Source of the DNA: Fragilaria crotonensis | Taxonomy: Eukaryota; Bacillariophyta; Fragilariophyceae; Fragilariales; Fragilariaceae | Assembly (NCBI GenBank): GCA_022925895.1 | Contig: JAKSYS010000194.1 | Span: 26,777-90,776 of the forward strand | Direction of reading: 5' to 3' | DNA length: 64,000 bases | Shown: one piece after another, positions 59,037 through 64,000 of the stretch | How positions within the stretch are numbered: the first letter of the stretch is position 1 | Layout: each line of letters starts with the position of its first letter | Notes under the pieces: model-generated | Seen by the model: the letters and a program-made list of their open reading frames with translations, nothing else | Database searches by the model: none | Told to the model about the DNA's origin: nothing | Position numbers and translations under genes: made by a program

Positions 59037-61898
59037 ATGAATACAATCGCAATGAGGGCGGCCTTAAGCGCCGTATTGGCCCTGGGTCTTGTCGTACCTT
59101 GCCAATCATTCTGCGTTGGCAACATTGAGTTCGATATTCCAGGGGTTGATATCACCTACTCCGAGGACGGGCAAGAAATGGTATTACCCTACTTCATCCT
59201 GCAAATTTTTGAGACTGACGGCGATATTTCTCATTTGGAGACGTATGCAAACATCGAGCTTGCAATGAACAATTTTATGTTGCCCGAGCTGAACGCGATC
59301 TACGGTCCGCAACGAACGGTTGGCCGAGTCAATTCAACTGTCTTCTTCGACGATCAAGTGTACTTGAACGATAATTTGAGGCACTTGCTGCCTGAGAACA
59401 AACGTCGCGAGCCATCTTTAAGAGAAAAATTAGAATGGGAACAGAATCATGGATCCCTTGAGACGCTGCGGGAGGAAAAGATGTTCCTCCGCGGAAAGAG
59501 AAATCTTCAAACCGTTGTGGGATCGCAAATGCTCATGAGGCTCAACGTGACATTTGAGCGATCGCCTTCTCCGGCAGTTGAAGAAGTTTCGAAGGAGGCC
59601 AAGAAAATCATGCAGAACTTGGAAAATTTGGTAACGAACTTGACGGCCACCATGGACGAAGAACTGCAAGGTGTCTACATGGCGATTAGGCTTGAAATCG
59701 ATTCACCTGAGCCTTCCGTGGCACCCAACAGCCCTGCGGAGAAACCCGTGGCTCCTGCTCCAAGTACAACTACGATGCTTCCCTCAGATGGCAGTTCTAG
59801 TGGGAACGGTTCACCTCCAACGAAAGCCCCAGTAGCACCTGTCATCCCTCCAATCCCTAATCCAACAAGTGTCCCGATTGCTCCAACAAAAAATCCTTCA
59901 ACAACTACTATTGCACCAACCCAACAAAGCTCTCCGACGTTTCCACCATTTGCTCCATTTATTATTGTGATTCCGACAGGTGCACCGTCACCATCTACGC
60001 AAGCGCCAGTCACCATCGCAACTAAACGTCCCACAACAGGTGGGTCAAATGGCAATGTCTCACCACCGTCTCAATCTCCCGCTATCACTACCAGCTCTCC
60101 AATCGTGTCTCCAACAAGGAAGCCGATTGCACGTACAAGGGTTCCAGTGATCCGGACGCCCACTTCCCTGGCTGAAAGTACAAGCCCCATAGCATCGTCT
60201 TCTCCCGCCCCGGTGGCACCCATTGACGACGTCATCCCGACTAACGTAGGTGCTCCGAGCTATTCACCAAGTGACGGCGTTGTAGCTCCGAGTGTCGGTC
60301 CACCTTCTCCAAAGGATACCCCAGGCATTGATAACCCCATTGAAAGCGCTCCATCTGGAAACCAGAAGGAAGATGGTGGAAACGGAATGATCATCGGTGC
60401 AGTCGTCGGAACTGCCGCAGCTGCTTTCGTCGTCATTGCGGCCTTGTTATTAGTTCGTCGTCGCCGAAATGATGAAGAAGGTGGAGAGGAGATAATCGAT
60501 GTAAGAGACGAAGAACGAAGTAACGAAAATGCCTACCTCGCTTTCTTGAGGTCGCGCCGTCACAAGGACGACACCAATAAGGAAATTAAAGGAGATGCAG
60601 TCCCGTTGACTCCACGATCTGGCGCTCGTGCTTTGTCTCCCTCGGGTCGCTCGATCAACGACGATTCAATCTTTTCAGGTCTAACAGACATTTTGGCAGA
60701 CACTGGATCTCCACGTATTCAACCTGTGAAGTCAATGTCGAGCGCCACAACCGTCCGAGCCAACAATGTCGCAACCTTCCCTTTCTTCGGAAAGTCGCCT
60801 ATGAGCACGGCGAACGGCTCAACACTCTTTGCATTTTCTGAGGGTGATGAAGATTCAGAAAGCGAAACGAACGACAACTCAAATCAGCCTACAGAAGACT
60901 TAGCATTGTCGTCGAAAACTCCTCTGCGCAGCAATAAAGCGAATCAAGGCTCCACCGAGCTTAATGGCACCAACGCTGCAATGGCCCTTGGAGGCGCCGC
61001 CACAATTGCATCAGCGGCAGCAGTGACAGCAGTGACAGTCAGTAAAAGTCGCGATTCTGATCCCAGAGATAGCAATAAAGAGTCTTCAATGGCACATGGG
61101 AATATGACACCTTCCAACAAGAGCATTGACAGCACGGAAGGAGCCTTTCCAACTGGACGCAATCGCCAGCATGCTGGAAAAGGAACAGTTGATGGCACGT
61201 CGGAGTACCAAGAGGCAATGCATCCACTCGATTGGTCATTCAAATCCGACGCCCAAGAGGATGAATCAAGTTTCTCGAGCACGGAAGATAAATTTGCTGA
61301 GCGATTCATCTTCTCCCCAAGTGGTGAGAAGACACCGTTGTTTTCGCCGCGCTCAGAGCGTTCCAAACTATCGAGTTTGTCTGGAAATACAACGCCTGGA
61401 TCAAAGGCTTCTATTGAAACTGACTTTTCAGCAAGCCGGCAGCTTATTAACGATTTGGTGTGGCTCGAGAGGAAAATCGCCGATGTCAGGACATCTGCGT
61501 ACGCCATGTCTATGGCTCCCATGTCGCCTATGTCGCCAGGTGGCCTAGACCACGCGGACTCCCTGTCCTACACATCTAAAGATGCGCCTGTCTCACCATC
61601 ATCCCATGGAGAGACGACGACCATTGACTCCAACGGAATCATGCAAAGTATTGTATGTCGTGATTGCTACGCTCCGCCTGGAAAGCTGCAGATCGTTATA
61701 CAATCCACCAAGGATGGACCTGCTGTCCACTCGGTTAAAGCTGGAAGCAGTTTGGAGGGGCATCTCTTCCCTGGTGATTTGATTATTGCTGTTGACAATG
61801 TAGACACAAGAACATTTAAAGCCGAAGACGTAATGAAGATGATGGCCTCCAAAAGTGGGTTCGAACGAAAGATAACTGTTCTGCACTACGAAAGCTGA
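59037..61898 (+). CDS. Type I membrane protein with Pro/Ser stalk and C-terminal PDZ-like domain
   Basis: An intact single-exon gene for 953 residues. Signal peptide at 1-25 (AVLALGLVVPCQSFC). The ectodomain, to about residue 220, contains several glycosylation sequons (VNSTV, LNVTF and TNLTATM). It is followed by a long low-complexity stalk (about 225-440) of PSxxP, APV and TTTIAPT type. One transmembrane helix lies at about 450-473 (IIGAVVGTAAAAFVVIAALL), followed by RRRR. The cytoplasmic region is long, acidic and Ser-rich, and the last 87 residues form a PDZ-like fold (APPGKLQIVIQSTKDGPAVH, then GHLFPGDLIIAVDNVDTRTF). The carboxylate-binding loop is APPGKL rather than GLGF. Stalked membrane proteins with such endings are widespread in diatoms but largely uncharacterised. 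A scaffold or adhesion receptor role is inferred from architecture. Paralogue of 11709-14005. Confidence 0.88.
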   Translation: MNTIAMRAALSAVLALGLVVPCQSFCVGNIEFDIPGVDITYSEDGQEMVLPYFILQIFETDGDISHLETYANIELAMNNFMLPELNAIYGPQRTVGRVNSTVFFDDQVYLNDNLRHLLPENKRREPSLREKLEWEQNHGSLETLREEKMFLRGKRNLQTVVGSQMLMRLNVTFERSPSPAVEEVSKEAKKIMQNLENLVTNLTATMDEELQGVYMAIRLEIDSPEPSVAPNSPAEKPVAPAPSTTTMLPSDGSSSGNGSPPTKAPVAPVIPPIPNPTSVPIAPTKNPSTTTIAPTQQSSPTFPPFAPFIIVIPTGAPSPSTQAPVTIATKRPTTGGSNGNVSPPSQSPAITTSSPIVSPTRKPIARTRVPVIRTPTSLAESTSPIASSSPAPVAPIDDVIPTNVGAPSYSPSDGVVAPSVGPPSPKDTPGIDNPIESAPSGNQKEDGGNGMIIGAVVGTAAAAFVVIAALLLVRRRRNDEEGGEEIIDVRDEERSNENAYLAFLRSRRHKDDTNKEIKGDAVPLTPRSGARALSPSGRSINDDSIFSGLTDILADTGSPRIQPVKSMSSATTVRANNVATFPFFGKSPMSTANGSTLFAFSEGDEDSESETNDNSNQPTEDLALSSKTPLRSNKANQGSTELNGTNAAMALGGAATIASAAAVTAVTVSKSRDSDPRDSNKESSMAHGNMTPSNKSIDSTEGAFPTGRNRQHAGKGTVDGTSEYQEAMHPLDWSFKSDAQEDESSFSSTEDKFAERFIFSPSGEKTPLFSPRSERSKLSSLSGNTTPGSKASIETDFSASRQLINDLVWLERKIADVRTSAYAMSMAPMSPMSPGGLDHADSLSYTSKDAPVSPSSHGETTTIDSNGIMQSIVCRDCYAPPGKLQIVIQSTKDGPAVHSVKAGSSLEGHLFPGDLIIAVDNVDTRTFKAEDVMKMMASKSGFERKITVLHYES

Positions 61899-62278
61899 AA
61901 GTTGGAAAGTAATGATGCGTCAAGACCTGGAGTTGCTTCTGAGTATTGTGGATTCTGAGACCGGCATGAACGGTACAATATGGCTTCCAAGCATGTCATA
62001 CGTGATAAGTCATTATACAATCTTTGTTAACATCGACCTTGCGGTTCGTTCGTGATGTTGTCTGTCTTTTGGAGTGCGCAAACTAAGTCGTGGCGAACGA
62101 GTGGCGAATCATTGTTACGTAACATAATCGAAACAAATATAAAGATGCTGTATTAGTACATCAGTAACATACGTGAAGGTGACCACTTTTAGGTCCTTCT
62201 CTCCCTATCATAGGATTTGTCACATGCGATGTTTCATCATAAAAACTCCCTATTTCGATGCCCGTAGTCTGTCGTCAC
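61899..62278. other. Convergent intergenic region
   Basis: 380 bases between the convergent 3' ends of the PDZ-tailed protein and mannose-6-phosphate isomerase genes. Nothing but presumed 3' UTRs. Confidence 0.4.
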
Positions 62279-63766
62279 CTACAGATCGAGGGAATCGAAG
62301 ACGCACGGAGGCAGATTGACATTCACGGTCATGTTGTGCAGGCCCATGTACGGCAGAGGAGAGGAGGGAACAGAAACACCACGACTCCCTGCACGGCTGG
62401 TGAACATTTCGCGGTTCACAGCTGTCGGACGGTCGAGGTTGAGGTTTTTGTGCGCCACGGCGACCTTGAGCGGACCCCGGCGGAAGTCAGCTACCTTGAA
62501 GTGCAACGCTGGCGCATTGGCAGGCCAAAAGAATGATTGTCCAGGGTGCAATTGTGCACCATCCATTTGACCGTTCCCTTCGAGCACAATCATAACTGCG
62601 GGTACACCGGCGTTGTTCATGACCAAATCTTCGCCTGGTCCAACAGTAAGGATCAACACCTCGAACTCAGGCGTGGGCGGCGAGTATCTTAGAATGCGGG
62701 GGTCGTGAATGCTAGGAGCACCTGCATCAATGCTGGGACCACCCATACTATAGGTAAGCATATCCACCAAATTGTCCACGTCTTTGAACTTTGGCGTCAA
62801 GCCTGCTCGTACGACATTGTCTGAACATGCCATGCACTCGATGATTTCGCCTGCAACGTACGCGTGAGGTTCGTTCGCAGCCATGTAGAACGATTCACCC
62901 GGAGCCATGAGGAGGTAGTTCAAGAATAGCGGCGCCATCGCACCTGCATCGCCAGGAAACTGTTGGGCCAATCGAAGGATGGCACGAGCCAACTTGCGTT
63001 CCCAAGCCGGTTCGTCGTGCGGATGCGGATGTAGTTGAGACTGTTCGGCTTGGATTCGAATCAACAAAAGCTTGAGATTTCGCTCCGACACATCACTAGG
63101 ACAGGACATGAAACTCGAAAAGAGTTGCTGCAACGCTCTTTGTTGCGATTCCTCTCCGGAGGACAAAAACACAGCCAGCTTGGCTTCCTCACTGATGCAC
63201 GCTGCGAATTCTGGATGCTTCTTCAGGAGAACTGCGATCTCCTCCAGACGACGAAAGCCGCACATTGCTTCAAAGGGAGTCAAGGCAATGGCCATTTCTG
63301 GTTTATGGTTGGCGTCTCCGTACGCTTGTGGATTCTCTTTGTGCAAACGCTGGGCTCCTTCTTTATCAGGATGGGCTTGGATTGACAGTGCTTTACCGGC
63401 CGATAAGACTTTGAAGAGGAATGGAAGCTCCTCTCCAACCGCCTCTTGCAAACTCTTTCCATTTTCGAGCCTGGATGGCCCACTTGGGTGCGTTCCAATC
63501 CACAATTCCGCGTAAGGGGTGTCGGAATCAACTTCTGTCAACGTTTTAGACTGCAACGCATAGCGAGCAACTCGAGAATCCATTCCGCGAATGCCCCATG
63601 CATAATCCATCACAGTAGGGATTAGGGGGATGACAGAGGGAATAGGAGCCTCATCACTGACATCGCCTCCCTTGGTGGGAACTTGAACACCATCGCCTTC
63701 GTACCCAACGTCCTGACCTTCCATTGCTCCGATGCTGATGATGTGTTTTAAAGTCTTCACGTTCAA
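62279..63766 (-). CDS. MPI: Mannose-6-phosphate isomerase (type I, zinc-dependent)
   Basis: Interconverts fructose-6-phosphate and mannose-6-phosphate, feeding GDP-mannose for glycans and, in diatoms, wall polysaccharides. An intact single-exon gene for 495 residues. The conserved part starts near residue 45 (IPLIPTVMDYAWGIRGMDS). Zinc ligands are visible as Gln130 and His132 (LSIQAHPD), Glu157 (NHKPEMAIAL) and His301 (AANEPHAYVAGEIIECMACS). The catalytic Arg320 follows in NVVRAGLTPK. The C-terminal cupin half ends with MIVLEGNGQMDGAQLHPGQS. The first 44 residues have no match to the family core. They could be a short extension; the Met at residue 15 is another possible start. No targeting signal is clear, so the protein is probably cytosolic. 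Confidence 0.95.
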   Translation of the reverse strand: MNVKTLKHIISIGAMEGQDVGYEGDGVQVPTKGGDVSDEAPIPSVIPLIPTVMDYAWGIRGMDSRVARYALQSKTLTEVDSDTPYAELWIGTHPSGPSRLENGKSLQEAVGEELPFLFKVLSAGKALSIQAHPDKEGAQRLHKENPQAYGDANHKPEMAIALTPFEAMCGFRRLEEIAVLLKKHPEFAACISEEAKLAVFLSSGEESQQRALQQLFSSFMSCPSDVSERNLKLLLIRIQAEQSQLHPHPHDEPAWERKLARAILRLAQQFPGDAGAMAPLFLNYLLMAPGESFYMAANEPHAYVAGEIIECMACSDNVVRAGLTPKFKDVDNLVDMLTYSMGGPSIDAGAPSIHDPRILRYSPPTPEFEVLILTVGPGEDLVMNNAGVPAVMIVLEGNGQMDGAQLHPGQSFFWPANAPALHFKVADFRRGPLKVAVAHKNLNLDRPTAVNREMFTSRAGSRGVSVPSSPLPYMGLHNMTVNVNLPPCVFDSLDL

Positions 63767-63796
63767 AATGACTCCTTATCGAAGTGAAAGGTTCAT

Positions 63797-63969
63797 TAGA
63801 TCCTGCCATAACGGCAGTCTACGGTCTACGGTGTCTGAAATCCGGAAGCCGGAAGGCATGTGCCAGTCAGGGCTTCCCAGTATGCATAGATCCTGCCATA
63901 ACGGCAGTCTACGGTGTCTGAAATCCGGAAGCCGGAAGGCATGTGCCAGTCAGGGCTTCCCAGTATGCA
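63797..63969. repeat. 90-bp tandem duplication upstream of MPI
   Basis: Two near-identical copies beginning tagatcctgccataacggca, at 63797 and 63887. The first copy has an additional 7-bp internal duplication (ctacggt), so the copies are 90 and 83 bases. It lies 30-200 bases upstream of the MPI start codon. Confidence 0.95.
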
Positions 63970-64000
63970 TACATGGGGTTGTTAGTGCAATATCGTACTC

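Noticed and set aside
60944-61522. 192-codon minus-strand ORF inside the 953-residue gene
   Set aside because: Antisense shadow of a low-complexity Ser/Ala-rich region.
1-64000. tRNA or rRNA genes
   Set aside because: No T-loop-like GGTTCGAATCC motif with a fitting cloverleaf and no rRNA-like conserved block was found by eye; a tRNAscan or Infernal run would be decisive.

Overview
The window looks like nuclear DNA of a stramenopile alga, most likely a diatom. The protein-coding genes are eukaryotic, with GT-AG introns of about 75-260 bp. They sit between long AT-rich, repeat-rich stretches holding Ty1/copia, Ty3/gypsy, hAT, PIF/Harbinger and Tc1/IS630-like DNA. Several genes belong to a style typical of diatoms: type I membrane proteins with a Pro/Ser stalk and a C-terminal PDZ-like domain. 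The taxon is an inference from gene content; no rRNA or organellar gene was seen.

Left part (0.9-26.4 kb). In order: a membrane-anchored cyclophilin-like protein (873-2204 +), a RidA-family protein (5893-6537 -), a casein kinase 1 (8016-9358 -), an LRR/AMN1-type protein (10059-11327 +), a type I membrane protein with a PDZ-like tail (11709-14005 -), a phytyl-ester-synthase-like alpha/beta hydrolase (14787-16010 +), a complete young Ty1/copia retrotransposon (16537-22296, minus strand, 558-bp LTRs), an acyl-protein thioesterase (22350-23415 +), ribosomal protein eL29 (23731-24167 -) and a membrane-anchored calcium-activated nucleotidase/apyrase (24878-26426 +).

Middle part (26.4-51.8 kb) is a transposon graveyard with one probable host ORF (32112-32753 -). 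It holds a MITE with 49-bp inverted ends (30499-31298), a hAT transposase gene (36005-38441 -) split by a second, 698-bp TIR element (37338-38035), a Ty3/gypsy fragment (41355-42905 -), a PIF/Harbinger-like pair of ORFs (42.96-45.85 kb), a 96-bp satellite (46188-46545), a decayed IS630/Tc1-like transposase (47090-49971 -) and an unusual double array of 21-bp palindromes (50821-51120).

Right part (51.9-64.0 kb) is gene-dense and mostly intact: a three-exon plasma-membrane-type Ca2+-ATPase (51867-55453 +), two neighbouring type I membrane proteins (56982-58248 + and 59037-61898 +) and mannose-6-phosphate isomerase (62279-63766 -), with a 90-bp duplication in its upstream region.

A strong cross-cutting signal is single-base indels, mostly in short homopolymer runs. 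They break otherwise well conserved genes (CK1, apyrase, hydrolase, both membrane proteins, copia gag). In the four cases where every indel could be placed, compensating for them makes the total coding length a multiple of three. This fits uncorrected long-read assembly errors better than four or five independent pseudogenes. No cluster of genes forming an obvious new multi-gene system was recognised. The most unusual items are the palindrome array, the Harbinger-type MITE pair with a candidate transposase source nearby, and the PDZ-tailed membrane protein family.
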